Shown here piece by piece: positions 14,615 through 22,961 of a stretch of 27,174 nt of DNA. Position numbers and translations under genes: made by a program. Origin of the DNA: CALOAD01 sp942491415. Lineage in GTDB: Bacteria > Cyanobacteriota > Vampirovibrionia > Gastranaerophilales > CALOAD01. Every line of letters begins with the position of its first letter. Positions within the stretch are counted from its first letter, which is position 1. The notes under the pieces were generated by a model that saw only the letters and a program-made list of their open reading frames with translations, was not told the origin of the DNA and searched no databases. The stretch is taken from contig CALOAD010000011.1 of NCBI GenBank assembly GCA_942491415.1, forward strand, positions 1 to 27,174. Reading direction: 5' to 3'.

Positions 14615-15589
14615 ATGCCGGTTTATCTTTATTGGGGTGAGGAAGAATTTAATATTGAGCGGGATGTGAAGGGGCTTCGGAAGAAGGTTTTGACGCCGGG
14701 GTTTGAGGTGCTTAGTCATAAGATTCTTAATGAGCCGGATATAAAAACTCTTATTGAATCTATTCAAGCAATACCGATGATTCCAGGGGATATGCTTGTG
14801 GAAGTTCGTTCACCTACGCTTTTCTTCAGAGGTAAGCGAAAAATATCTACAACAGACCCGCTTATGAAAAAATTAATTGATAGTATAGAAAAATTGAATT
14901 CTAAGGTACATCTTCTTTTTGTTAGTCCTGTTGAAAGAGAAACAGGTAAAAAAATTGATGGTGTAATGAAATTAACGAAAACTATTCAAAAAGTTGGGAA
15001 AATTGTTGAGTTTCCGGCGTTTAAGTTTTATCAGGAAGATCAGATTATTAATTGGATTACAAAACAAGCATCCGCTAAATCTTTAAAAATTAGTCGTGAT
15101 GCAGCAGCATCGCTATTGCAGAACATAGGCTCTGACCTGCGAAAGCTTGATGTGGAACTGGAAAAAGCCAGTATTACCGTTCATCCCCGTAAATCAATCG
15201 GGATTGATGATGTAAAAGAAGTTTTTTCCGCAAATGAAAATGTGTTTTTATTCGCAGAATACTGGCTTAATCAAGAGAAAACACAGGCTTTATGTGAATT
15301 AAACAAACTTTTTGAAAAAAACAATCCTCTGAAAATTGCAGCTACTTTGCAAACAGTAACTAGAAGATGGCTTAAAATTAAACTTGAAGCGCAAAGCAAG
15401 AATGCTTTTGAAATAGCTAAAGCAGTTAATATGCCAAAGTTTATGGTTGAAAAAGAAATGCAGAAACTTAGGAATATTCCTGAAGAAAGGCTTTTCGCAC
15501 TAAGAGAAAATTTAAAAAACACTGAATACAAAATTAAATCCGGTCAGGTTTCTGCAGAAACAGCAATGGAGGCGCTTGTATTATCATGA
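14615..15589 (+). CDS. holA: DNA polymerase III delta subunit
   Basis: The delta subunit of the clamp loader, which opens the beta sliding clamp during replication. The 324-residue length fits. The N-terminus VYLYWGEEEFNIER (3-16) is the family's opening strand and helix, followed by a degenerate AAA+ fold with the family features QAIPMIPGDMLVEVRSP (52-68). The C-terminal collar region includes the segments SLLQNIGSDLRKLDVELEK and FAEYWLNQ, and ends in the usual IKSGQ. AAAGAG precedes the ATG. Its stop overlaps the start of holB by four bases (ATGA), so the two clamp-loader subunits are probably coupled in translation. Confidence 0.9.
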   Translation: MPVYLYWGEEEFNIERDVKGLRKKVLTPGFEVLSHKILNEPDIKTLIESIQAIPMIPGDMLVEVRSPTLFFRGKRKISTTDPLMKKLIDSIEKLNSKVHLLFVSPVERETGKKIDGVMKLTKTIQKVGKIVEFPAFKFYQEDQIINWITKQASAKSLKISRDAAASLLQNIGSDLRKLDVELEKASITVHPRKSIGIDDVKEVFSANENVFLFAEYWLNQEKTQALCELNKLFEKNNPLKIAATLQTVTRRWLKIKLEAQSKNAFEIAKAVNMPKFMVEKEMQKLRNIPEERLFALRENLKNTEYKIKSGQVSAETAMEALVLS

Positions 15590-16560
15590 ATATGTTTAAT
15601 CCAATTATAAAATCACGGCAGCCGTTTGCTTCTGAGTTTCTTGAATCTGCGCTAACTCCTGGTAGAGAAAAGCTTGCTAATTCTTATTTGTTAACTGGCA
15701 GTAATATGCTTGATATGTATTTTCTTGCAGTGGAAACAGCAAGGATTTTAAATTGTGAGAGTAAAACAGCAAATTGTAATTGTACAAGCTGCCAGTGGGT
15801 AAAGCAAAATAGACATCCGGCAATGACTACAATATCCCCCATAGATTATATTCACGCAAATAATGACGGAAAACCTAAAACCGTTGTAACAATAAATCAG
15901 GCAAGGCATCTAAAACAGTCTTTAAACGTGTCATCCCGCTATCATCGAGTAATTGTTTTTACCGGTGCTGCTGAAGGTAAAGAATATGATGCGCAATCTG
16001 AAATACAATGGGAAGGGTTTAGGGAATTTATTTCTCCACCTGTATTAGAAGGAAGTGATTCTAAGAGAAATAGTTGGATTCCGTTACCGCTTACTTACAA
16101 AACTTTTCATTCAGAACCTGCCAATGCGCTTCTGAAAATCCTTGAAGAACCGCCACCAAACGTGACTTTTTTCTTCTTAACTAGAGATAGGGAAGATATG
16201 ATTGATACGATTGTATCTAGGTCGCAAATTATTCCGTTGAAATACAATGCTCAAAAGTCCCAAACTTCAGAGGTTCTTGGTGGCTTTTTTAGAGTTTTTC
16301 CTCCTAAAACAAAATCAGAAGCGGTTTCATTCTCTGAGCGATTAATGGAAATCGCAAAAGAAAATTCTATGTCTATAGAAAATTTACTTGATTTGATTCA
16401 GGAACATCTAATATTGCAGGTTAAGCAAAATTGCTCGGATATTGATTTTTGCCATAATAATATTAGACGTTTAAAAAGTTTACAGAAAGCTAAAATTGAA
16501 TTAAAAAGCTATGTAAATCCACAGGCTGTAATGGATTCTCTATTAATTGACGTTGTATAA
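15586..16560 (+). CDS. holB: DNA polymerase III delta-prime subunit
   Basis: The stator subunit of the clamp loader, paired with the holA product just upstream. The AAA+ fold is visible, with a zinc site formed by Cys57, Cys64, Cys66 and Cys69 (CESKTANCNCTSC). The P-loop is degenerate (YLLTGSNMLDMYF, no GKT), as in many delta-prime proteins. The HSEPANALLKILEEPPPNVTFFFLT block is the clearest signature. The arginine-finger motif is VSRS here, where the classical one is SRC, so the arginine is kept. Between about residues 125 and 165 there is an extra polar stretch (EGKEYDAQSEIQWEGFREF) compared with typical members. ATG overlaps the holA stop. Confidence 0.88.
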   Translation: MNMFNPIIKSRQPFASEFLESALTPGREKLANSYLLTGSNMLDMYFLAVETARILNCESKTANCNCTSCQWVKQNRHPAMTTISPIDYIHANNDGKPKTVVTINQARHLKQSLNVSSRYHRVIVFTGAAEGKEYDAQSEIQWEGFREFISPPVLEGSDSKRNSWIPLPLTYKTFHSEPANALLKILEEPPPNVTFFFLTRDREDMIDTIVSRSQIIPLKYNAQKSQTSEVLGGFFRVFPPKTKSEAVSFSERLMEIAKENSMSIENLLDLIQEHLILQVKQNCSDIDFCHNNIRRLKSLQKAKIELKSYVNPQAVMDSLLIDVV

Positions 16561-16580
16561 CACGAATAAGGTAAATTTAT

Positions 16581-17699
16581 ATGCAAACAGTAAAAGTTGA
16601 AATATCTCAAACTCCTTCCAGCAATTACCCGATTTTTATCGGAAGTAATATTCTAGAAAATACTGGAAAATATGTTAAAACTTGCACAAAAGCAAGAAAA
16701 CTTCTTGTTGTTTCAAACAATACTGTTTATCCTCTTTATGGGGAAAAAGTTAAAAATGCCTTATTACAAGAGGATTTCAAGGTGGATTTTCTGCTTTTAG
16801 AAGATGGCGAAAAGTATAAAAATATTGATTCTCTTGAAAAAATTTGGACAAAAGCTATTGAGTTTAAACTTGAGAGAAAAGATGCCATAGTGGCTCTTGG
16901 CGGTGGAGTTGTCGGGGATGTTACAGGATTTGCAGCAGCAACTTACCTGAGAGGAATCGATTTTATCCAAATTCCAACTACTCTTCTTGCGCAAGTTGAT
17001 TCTTCTGTTGGCGGAAAAGTCGCTATTAATCATAAATTAGGTAAAAATTTAATAGGTAATTTCTATCAACCTAAAGCTGTAATAACTGACATAAAAGCAT
17101 TAAAGACGCTTTCTATCTCAGAGCTTAAAGTTGGATTAGCTGAAGTTTTAAAGTACGGATTTATTGAGAAATCATGTGGTTTAAGCGGTTTTGAAACATC
17201 TCTTATAGATTATCTAAAAGATAACAAAGAAAAAATTATGGCTCAGGATTCTTTTATTATGGAAGAATTAGTTAAATATTGTTGTGAATTAAAAGCTTCT
17301 GTTGTAAACAAAGATGAAAAAGAAGCTGGATTGCGGGCTATTCTGAATTTTGGGCATACTATCGGGCATGCAATTGAAAAATGCTATAACTATACCGGCA
17401 TCAATCATGGTGAAGCTGTTGCTATAGGCGCAAGGGGTGCTTTATTTATTGCTAAAAATAAAAATTTTATCAGTAATGAATACTTCCAAAAATGTTTTGA
17501 TTTACTTACTCATTATGAGATGAACTATACAATCAATGAAAACATAAGCCCTAATTTATTATACGATATGCAAGTTGATAAAAAAGTAAAAGATGGCAAA
17601 ATAAGGTTTGTGCTTCCTACAGGAATTTCAGAAGTAGAAGTTTTTGATGACATTTCTGACGAACAGGAAGTTATTACTACAATTAAGACTCTTTATTAA
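16581..17699 (+). CDS. aroB: 3-dehydroquinate synthase
   Basis: It converts DAHP to 3-dehydroquinate, the second shikimate-pathway step, using NAD and a metal ion. The 372-residue length is normal. The NAD-binding GGGVVGDVTGFAAATYLRG lies at 107-125, and QIPTTLLAQVDSSVGGKVAIN at 130-150. Likely metal ligands are Glu188 (in GLAEVLKYG), His259 (in NFGHTIGHAIE) and His276 (in INHGEAV). AAGG precedes the ATG. It follows holB by 20 bases and appears to be the last gene of the holA-holB-aroB operon, ending at a hairpin shared with convergent tpiA. Confidence 0.96.
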   Translation: MQTVKVEISQTPSSNYPIFIGSNILENTGKYVKTCTKARKLLVVSNNTVYPLYGEKVKNALLQEDFKVDFLLLEDGEKYKNIDSLEKIWTKAIEFKLERKDAIVALGGGVVGDVTGFAAATYLRGIDFIQIPTTLLAQVDSSVGGKVAINHKLGKNLIGNFYQPKAVITDIKALKTLSISELKVGLAEVLKYGFIEKSCGLSGFETSLIDYLKDNKEKIMAQDSFIMEELVKYCCELKASVVNKDEKEAGLRAILNFGHTIGHAIEKCYNYTGINHGEAVAIGARGALFIAKNKNFISNEYFQKCFDLLTHYEMNYTINENISPNLLYDMQVDKKVKDGKIRFVLPTGISEVEVFDDISDEQEVITTIKTLY

Positions 17700-17717
17700 G
17701 TTTTATTTTATATAATA

Positions 17718-17760
17718 AAAAAAGACATCTTTATGATTATTTACAAAAAGATGTCTTTTA
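17718..17760. terminator. Bidirectional terminator between aroB and tpiA
   Basis: AAAAGACATCTTT (17720-17732) and AAAGATGTCTTTT (17747-17759) form a 13-bp stem with a 14-base loop. A-rich and T-rich flanks give a usable T-run on both strands, fitting its place between convergent genes. Confidence 0.75.
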
Positions 17761-17790
17761 AAATTATAATAATTTTTTATTAAATTATTT

Positions 17791-18571
17791 TTATGCTTTT
17801 ACAAGCATTGCGCCTTTCACAAGTTGTGCAAAGCTTTCTGCTTTAAGGCTTGCTCCGCCTACAAGTGCGCCGTCAATATCTGATTGGCTCATTTGCTCTT
17901 CGATTGTTTCAGGTTTCACGCTTCCGCCATAAAGGATTCTGATTTTATCAGCTGCTTCTTGGCTGGAAACTTCTGCGACAACAGCTCTTAGATGTTTGAT
18001 TACTCTATTTGCTTCTGCTGATTCACAAGTTTTGCCTGTTCCGATAGCCCAGATAGGTTCATAAGCAATAACTGAATTTGAAATTTGCTCTTCTGTTAAT
18101 CCTTCTAAGTCAGCTACAATCTGATTTTTTACGACATCATCAGTTTCTCCAGCTTCTCTTTGCTCAAGAGTTTCGCCACAACAGATAATCGGAACTAAGC
18201 CATGTGAAAGATATTGCTTTTGCTTTTTTGTTAATCATTTCATCAGTTTCGCCAAAGTACTGTCTTCTTTCGCTGTGACCGATAATTACGTATTTTGCTC
18301 CAATATCTTTAAGCATAGGAACTGAAACTTCCCCCGTGAAAGCTCCTGAATCTTTATGGTAACAGTTTTGCGCGCCAAGAAAAATTCCCTTACCGTTTTC
18401 TAAAATATCAGCAACTGATTTTAGTGCTGTAAATACAGGGCCTACAATTACTACAGGCATTTGCTTTTTATCAAGATCTAATGTCTTTACTTTAATATCC
18501 TCTACAAGGCTAACAGCTTCTTCAATATTGTTGTTTAACTTCCAGTTTCCTGCGATTATCGGTTTTCTCAT
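17791..18571 (-). pseudogene. tpiA: Triosephosphate isomerase, single frameshift
   Basis: It interconverts dihydroxyacetone phosphate and glyceraldehyde-3-phosphate in glycolysis. From ATG at 18571 the frame gives AGNWKLN (7-13, catalytic Lys11) and IIGHSERRQYFGE (96-108, catalytic His99). It then breaks after NKKAKAIS and stops at 18164. The rest continues in another frame from about 18207 to the stop at 17791-17793: HGLVPIICCGE, AYEPIWAIGTG (catalytic Glu), LYGGSVKPE and GALVGGASL. The total of 781 bases is one base more than a multiple of three, so removing one T near 18207-18210 restores a protein of 259 residues. All catalytic parts survive, so a sequencing error is more likely than loss of this core enzyme. 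Confidence 0.9.
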
Positions 18572-18659
18572 TTTATTTCTCCTTTTGATTTAAAACGCAA
18601 TTTTAGAATAGCAATAACAATGTTTATTGTAAATAATTCCTTATGTTAAAAGAGTTTAA

Positions 18660-19694
18660 TTATACTAAAGAAATGCCTAAATTTTTTAAAAATTTACAGG
18701 ACGCTTCTTCTGGATTCTGAGAATTAATTATTGCCCGTACTACTGCTATTTTTGATGCGCCTACGTTAATAACTTCATCTACATTATCAGTATCAATTCC
18801 ACCAATAGCAAACCACGGTATATCAATATTTTTATTCGCCCATTCTACATATTCTAAGCCTACAGAACTTCTTCCTGGCTTTGTCGGTGTTGTGTAAACT
18901 GGACCTACTCCTATATAATCAGCACCTGACTTTACAGCCTCTAATGCCTGTTCAGGGCAATGTGTAGATAATCCGACAATTGCTTCATTACCAAGAATTT
19001 TCCTTGCTGAATTTATATCTATATCATCTTGTCCGATATGAACACCATCTGCTCCAACAGCTAAAGCGATATCCACCCTGTCATTTATTATAAAAATAGC
19101 GTCATAAACAGCACATATATCTCTTACCTGTCTTGCAAGTTCAGTAAATTCTTTTGCTGTGGCGTTTTTTTCCCGTAATTGTACAATCTGAACCCCGCCT
19201 TTAAGTGACGCAGCTACTGCATCCAAAAATTCGTTATTATTATTAAACTTAGATCTATCCGTTACTAAATATAGTTTTCTATCTTCCAATCTGCTTTTCT
19301 TAAATTTACGTGTTAATTCCTCAAACATTTTTTTCTCCAGCGTATATGACTCATATCTTGATTTTTCCAGTACATTTATATCGATATTTACAGCCTGCGA
19401 GTATTCTGCAAGAGTTCTTAATGCTTGCTGTAACCGTTTGAAATTTGCTTTGTAGATTTCTAAAATACTAATTTTACTGGAAGGATTAAAAACCTCTCTG
19501 CCTACGTCTTCTTCTGTATTTCGGTTTTCTAAAAGTTTATCATATTCTGAAATGTAAATACTTGAAAGCTTATGCCGTATTAGTTTCAGCTCGGAACTCA
19601 GCTTTTTATTGTCCAGAATAAATCTAGCTATCTCTTCAAGTACACGAAGAGCTTCTGTGGAACGGTTTAAATTTACATCAATAATTCGTTTCAT
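18660..19694 (-). CDS. thiE: ThiD2-ThiE fusion: HMP-phosphate kinase domain plus thiamine-phosphate synthase
   Basis: Two thiamine-synthesis steps in one 344-residue protein. Residues 1-125 (RIIDVNLNRSTEALRVLEE, with VGREVF near 64-69 and RLQQALRTLAEY) match the ThiD2 domain, a non-homologous HMP-phosphate kinase often fused to ThiE. Residues 140-344 are a ThiE TIM barrel that joins HMP-PP and thiazole phosphate: LYLVTDRS (141-148), IVQLREKNATA (170-180), FIINDRVDIALAVGADGVHIGQDD (201-224) and IGVGPVYTTPTKPG (261-274). This arrangement is typical of cyanobacteria. No TPP riboswitch was recognised upstream. tpiA lies 88 bases downstream on the same strand, so co-transcription is possible. Confidence 0.93.
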   Translation of the reverse strand: MKRIIDVNLNRSTEALRVLEEIARFILDNKKLSSELKLIRHKLSSIYISEYDKLLENRNTEEDVGREVFNPSSKISILEIYKANFKRLQQALRTLAEYSQAVNIDINVLEKSRYESYTLEKKMFEELTRKFKKSRLEDRKLYLVTDRSKFNNNNEFLDAVAASLKGGVQIVQLREKNATAKEFTELARQVRDICAVYDAIFIINDRVDIALAVGADGVHIGQDDIDINSARKILGNEAIVGLSTHCPEQALEAVKSGADYIGVGPVYTTPTKPGRSSVGLEYVEWANKNIDIPWFAIGGIDTDNVDEVINVGASKIAVVRAIINSQNPEEASCKFLKNLGISLV

Positions 19695-19789
19695 AGTTCC
19701 TAAAAATCTTAAAATAACACTTAATAGGGATTTTATCGTTAAAACGGTTTAGTTACCAGCGATAAGATTGCCTGTAAAATTTAGCTGTA

Positions 19790-19817
19790 TTGACCCTGTG
19801 TAAGTCTTGAATATAGC
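19790..19817 (+). promoter_or_regulatory. Promoter candidate for the sigma-factor operon
   Basis: TTGACC (19790-19795), a 16-base spacer and TATAGC (19812-19817) fit a housekeeping promoter. The leader then includes a short hairpin, ATGCTG/CAGCAT around eight A (19859-19878), before the GGGGGG and AAGG ribosome region. Confidence 0.4.
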
Positions 19818-19907
19818 CTTAAAATGCTTTCAGAATCATTGTTATAAAATCTCGGGAGATGCTGAAAAAAAACAGCATGACCAATATCAGGGGGGATATA
19901 AGGTCGT

Positions 19908-20540
19908 TTGAAAAAGAAACCTAGAGATATTTATAAAACTATGGAACTTGTTGAATTAATAGAAAAATCTCAGCAGGACGACAGGCTTGCTCTTGAGGAA
20001 CTTATAAGAAGAAATGAGAAAATTGTTTATAGTACTCTTTACCATCTAGACCCTAACAGAACGGACATTCCGGATATTGCGCAAGAAGTTCTTTTCCGTA
20101 TGGCACGAGCTATTAAAAAATTAAAAAAACCGGCTACTTTTAAATTTTGGCTAAACCAAATTATTACCAACCTTTTTTATGATGAACTTAGAAGAAAAAC
20201 AAGACGATTAAACACTATCTCAATAGACGCTCCATTCCTAAACATGGACTCTGGAGAAGGGCAACCGGCAATAAATATTGCGGATACAGAAAAAATGCCC
20301 GAAGAAAAAACCCTTGGAAGTGAGCTTGATAATAAAATAAAACAGGCAATTGAAAATTTACCGGAACAGTTTAGACTTGTTATCGTCTTAAGAGAACTAC
20401 AGGGTTTAAGTTATGAAGAAATAATGGAAATAACCAAGACCAGTATGGGAACAGTAAAATCAAGACTTGCAAGGGCAAGAGCCAGGCTACAGGAAGAAAT
20501 TAAACCTTATTTAAATCACGAAAGAGGCAAAAATGAATGA
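19908..20540 (+). CDS. ECF-type RNA polymerase sigma factor
   Basis: A 210-residue alternative sigma factor. Region 2 spans about 27-100: DIAQEVLFRMARAIKKLKKP (56-75) and FWLNQIITNLFYDELRRKTR (80-99), the core-binding and -10 recognition helices. Region 4 spans about 143-195: IENLPEQFRLVIVLRELQGLSYEEIMEIT, then the helix-turn-helix GTVKSRLARARARL. The start is TTG at 19908 with AAGG four bases upstream; an in-frame ATG at residue 12 is an alternative, but lacks as good a site. It overlaps the anti-sigma gene by eight bases, a usual arrangement for a sigma factor held in check by its partner. It may control its own operon, but no matching non-housekeeping promoter motif could be assigned. Confidence 0.93.
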   Translation: MKKKPRDIYKTMELVELIEKSQQDDRLALEELIRRNEKIVYSTLYHLDPNRTDIPDIAQEVLFRMARAIKKLKKPATFKFWLNQIITNLFYDELRRKTRRLNTISIDAPFLNMDSGEGQPAINIADTEKMPEEKTLGSELDNKIKQAIENLPEQFRLVIVLRELQGLSYEEIMEITKTSMGTVKSRLARARARLQEEIKPYLNHERGKNE

Positions 20541-21216
20541 ATTTTTAATCTGTGATGAAATTAAGAAGCTACTTTCACCGTATTTTGATGCGGAATTGTC
20601 AGATGAAGACAGAAAACTTGTAGACAAACATCTTGAAAATTGCCCTGATTGCAGGCAAGAGCTAGAAAACATAAAAGAAGTGTCATCACTTCTTAAAAAA
20701 TCTTCTGTCTATAACGATTCTATAAAAATGATTCCTGAAGAAATGCAGAGGTGCTTGAAAGTAAAATCAAATCTTTCAGCTTTCATTGATGGAGAACTGG
20801 ACAAAAATGACACCATCGAACTTCTAGAACATATTATAAACTGTAGTTTTTGCAGAAACCAATACGAAAAAATTAAGCAAACACGTGATTTTACTAAAAA
20901 TTATCTTGAAAAATCACTTAACAAAGATATTTGTCTACCAAATAACAGAACTCCCATAGTTATTATTGAAAAAATCAAACAACTTAGAAAAACTAAAAAA
21001 ATTCTATCTTCTACAGCCGCACTGGTTTTTGTAGCTATGTTAAGTTGGTTTTCAGCTTTACAGTTTAACTCCACTGCTCCTAATGAAATTAATATTGATA
21101 AAACTAAATTTATACGAACTGATAAACCAATGTATGTAAAATCAGAAGATTTTATTTTGACAGAATTGGATGTATATCCGCCGGAGGAGATAGTTTCTTT
21201 AATATATGGTGATTAA
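20533..21216 (+). CDS. Membrane anti-sigma factor with two zinc-finger (ZAS) domains
   Basis: A 227-residue protein that should bind and hold the upstream sigma factor at the inner membrane. Two zinc anti-sigma domains share identical spacing, Cys-x25-His-x3-Cys-x2-Cys: Cys7, His33, Cys37, Cys40 and Cys74, His100, Cys104, Cys107. A transmembrane helix follows at about 157-176 (ILSSTAALVFVAMLSWFSAL). The C-terminal 50 residues would lie in the periplasm and include FIRTDKPMYVKSEDFILTELDVYPPEE. The N-terminal half would be cytoplasmic. Most anti-sigma factors of this class have one ZAS domain; two suggest a duplication. It overlaps both the sigma gene and the next gene. Confidence 0.9.
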   Translation: MNEFLICDEIKKLLSPYFDAELSDEDRKLVDKHLENCPDCRQELENIKEVSSLLKKSSVYNDSIKMIPEEMQRCLKVKSNLSAFIDGELDKNDTIELLEHIINCSFCRNQYEKIKQTRDFTKNYLEKSLNKDICLPNNRTPIVIIEKIKQLRKTKKILSSTAALVFVAMLSWFSALQFNSTAPNEINIDKTKFIRTDKPMYVKSEDFILTELDVYPPEEIVSLIYGD

Positions 21217-21595
21217 ACTTAATAAATTTTTCATACTAATTATTTTAACCGCAATGTTATTATGCCCCAATATTTGTAGTGCTTATTCTTCACGAAGTAT
21301 TCAATGGGAACTTTTAAATCTAACAGCATTGCAAAAAAACAAGATAAAAACTTTAGATTTAAACTGGCAAAAAACAAGCACTAACCTAAATATACAAATA
21401 ATCAATGACAAAAATAAGCTAAGATATTTAATTACTAACCCATATGCTTCTGATAACGAAATTAGAGGTTTACAAAATAAACTACTTGCAAATCAAAAAA
21501 TGCTTAGATGTGAAGCAATGAATAATTTTTTACAAAAAAGAAACGTTCTCAGTGTTTCACAAAGAAAAAGACTTCATATATTATTTTCAAATTAA
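21206..21595 (+). CDS. Periplasmic Spy/CpxP-like protein
   Basis: A 129-residue exported protein with a clear Sec signal peptide: KLNKFFILIILTAMLLCPNICSA, with likely cleavage after Ala26. The mature part is helical and carries two LTxxQ-like motifs, LTALQ and, near the end, LSVSQRKRL. This is the layout of Spy, CpxP and the metal sensors CnrX/ZraP. The family shields envelope proteins or senses envelope or metal stress. It overlaps the anti-sigma gene by 11 bases, so it belongs to the same unit and could be the periplasmic sensor that tunes the anti-sigma factor. No His/Met-rich metal site is visible. GTG at 21209 is an alternative start. Confidence 0.75.
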   Translation: MVIKLNKFFILIILTAMLLCPNICSAYSSRSIQWELLNLTALQKNKIKTLDLNWQKTSTNLNIQIINDKNKLRYLITNPYASDNEIRGLQNKLLANQKMLRCEAMNNFLQKRNVLSVSQRKRLHILFSN

Positions 21596-21626
21596 CTCAA
21601 TAGATGACAAACCGATAATTAATATA

Positions 21627-21731
21627 TTATAATAGCTCCATTGTGAGTTTGTGATTCTGTTTTCAGGAATTGGGACTTTCCTCAAATATTTTACGTTCTT
21701 CTAAATCTGAAAACCATTTTGGTTTGGGTAT
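21627..21731 (-). pseudogene. 35-codon coding-like remnant, copy 2
   Basis: On the minus strand this reads IPKPKWFSDLEERKIFEESPNS-stop-KQNHKLTMELL-stop. It matches 4969-5073 codon for codon over 105 bp, with several silent differences. A TGA at codon 23 breaks this copy. It ends just inside the moxR leader on the opposite strand. The family is unknown. Confidence 0.5.
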
Positions 21732-21763
21732 ACAATAAGATTAATCATGCGGGAGAAAAACAA

Positions 21764-22780
21764 TTGTCTGAAACTGTAAATAATATCAACGAGGCGGATA
21801 TAAAACAGGCTTCTGAGAAATTTAAAGATATACTCTACGAAATTCGAAAAATAATCGTCGGTCAGCATAATATGGTTGAAAAAACTCTTATTGCGATACT
21901 TGCAGGCGGGCATGTGCTTTTAGAAGGAGCACCGGGGCTTGCTAAAACTCTTACTTTAAAAACAATTTCTAAGGTAATAGATGCAGAGTTTAGAAGAATA
22001 CAGTTTACTCCGGATTTATTACCGGCTGATTTAACCGGCACAAGAATTTTTAATCAAAATCAGGGTAATTTTTCTACAGCATTTGGTCCGATTTTTGCGA
22101 ATTTAGTACTTGCTGACGAAATTAACAGAGCGCCTGCGAAAGTTCAAAGTGCATTACTTGAAGCAATGCAGGAAAAACAGGTTACTATCGGAAATGAAAG
22201 TTTTCAGCTCAAGGAGCCTTTTCTTGTACTTGCTACACAAAATCCTATCGAAACAGAAGGTACTTATAACTTACCTGAAGCACAGTTAGATAGGTTTATG
22301 TTCAAAGTGTTAGTAGATTATCCTGATGAAAAAGAAGAAGCTGCTGTTGTAGAAAGAATGCTTGGGGGCAAACTTCCTGAGATTAGAGCACTGCTCGATT
22401 GTGAAGCTATTTTGAACTACAGAAATTTTGTAGATAATATTTATGTTGATCCGAAATTAGTACATTATATTGTGGAAATTGTATCTTTAACAAGAAATCC
22501 TGCTAAAAATCCTGCTTTAGACGGTTTAAAATCATATATTCAATACGGATCAAGTCCCAGAGGTTCACTAGCAATTACGCAAGCATCAAAAGCTTTTGCG
22601 TTTATGAGCGGAAGATCTTATATAACAACAGAAGATATTAAATCCGTTGCTAAAGAATGCCTGCGCCATAGAATTATTTTAAGCTATGAAGGACTTGCAC
22701 AAGGAATAACGCAGGATTCTATAATAGAAAAAATCATAAAAGAAATTGAAGTTCCCTATCCGGAAACTTCAAAAAACTGA
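21764..22780 (+). CDS. moxR: MoxR-family AAA+ ATPase
   Basis: A chaperone-like AAA+ ATPase, normally paired with DUF58 and VWA-domain proteins. Starting at TTG 21764 (GGGAG seven bases upstream) gives 338 residues. The open frame reaches back to 21719, but that stretch belongs to a repeated sequence unrelated to MoxR. Walker A is GAPGLAKT (55-62) and Walker B LVLADEINRAP (114-124). The family loops FTPDLLPADLTGTRIF (81-96) and LATQNPIETEGTYNLPEAQLDRFMF follow. The C-terminal lid is present. The usual next genes, DUF58 and VWA, resume only at 24758, after a cassette of about 2 kb. Confidence 0.94.
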   Translation: MSETVNNINEADIKQASEKFKDILYEIRKIIVGQHNMVEKTLIAILAGGHVLLEGAPGLAKTLTLKTISKVIDAEFRRIQFTPDLLPADLTGTRIFNQNQGNFSTAFGPIFANLVLADEINRAPAKVQSALLEAMQEKQVTIGNESFQLKEPFLVLATQNPIETEGTYNLPEAQLDRFMFKVLVDYPDEKEEAAVVERMLGGKLPEIRALLDCEAILNYRNFVDNIYVDPKLVHYIVEIVSLTRNPAKNPALDGLKSYIQYGSSPRGSLAITQASKAFAFMSGRSYITTEDIKSVAKECLRHRIILSYEGLAQGITQDSIIEKIIKEIEVPYPETSKN

Positions 22781-22899
22781 TTATATATAAAAATTAATAT
22801 TGTCTATTACCAAACATTGAAGCAAACATCGTCATAATAATATTCATATAGGGCTTTGATAAAACGATTCTCCTTCTTAAGAAAATAGTTATTACAATA

Positions 22900-22935
22900 A
22901 AATTTACTTAAATTTTAAGTAAATTTTGTTATAAT
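22900..22935 (+). promoter_or_regulatory. Promoter with 13-bp palindrome upstream of the KAP NTPase
   Basis: AAATTTACTTAAA (22900-22912) and TTTAAGTAAATTT (22914-22926) are a perfect inverted repeat around one base. It abuts TGTTATAAT, an extended -10 whose TATAAT is at 22930-22935. The palindrome covers the -35 position, so it could be an operator for repression. Confidence 0.55.
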
Positions 22936-22961
22936 ATTTTACAGAAAGAGTGGATTAAAAA

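Noticed and set aside
21719..21763. Upstream in-frame TTG extension of moxR beginning VWVYNKINHAGEKQ
   Set aside because: The stretch falls partly in the 105-bp repeated segment also found near kdsD, has no MoxR homology, and TTG at 21764 has a good ribosome site.
22794..22847. Minus-strand 17-codon frame MNIIMTMFASMFGNRQY between moxR and the KAP gene
   Set aside because: Too short to support, and no ribosome site at a suitable distance; it could be the tail of a decayed gene, but nothing confirms it.
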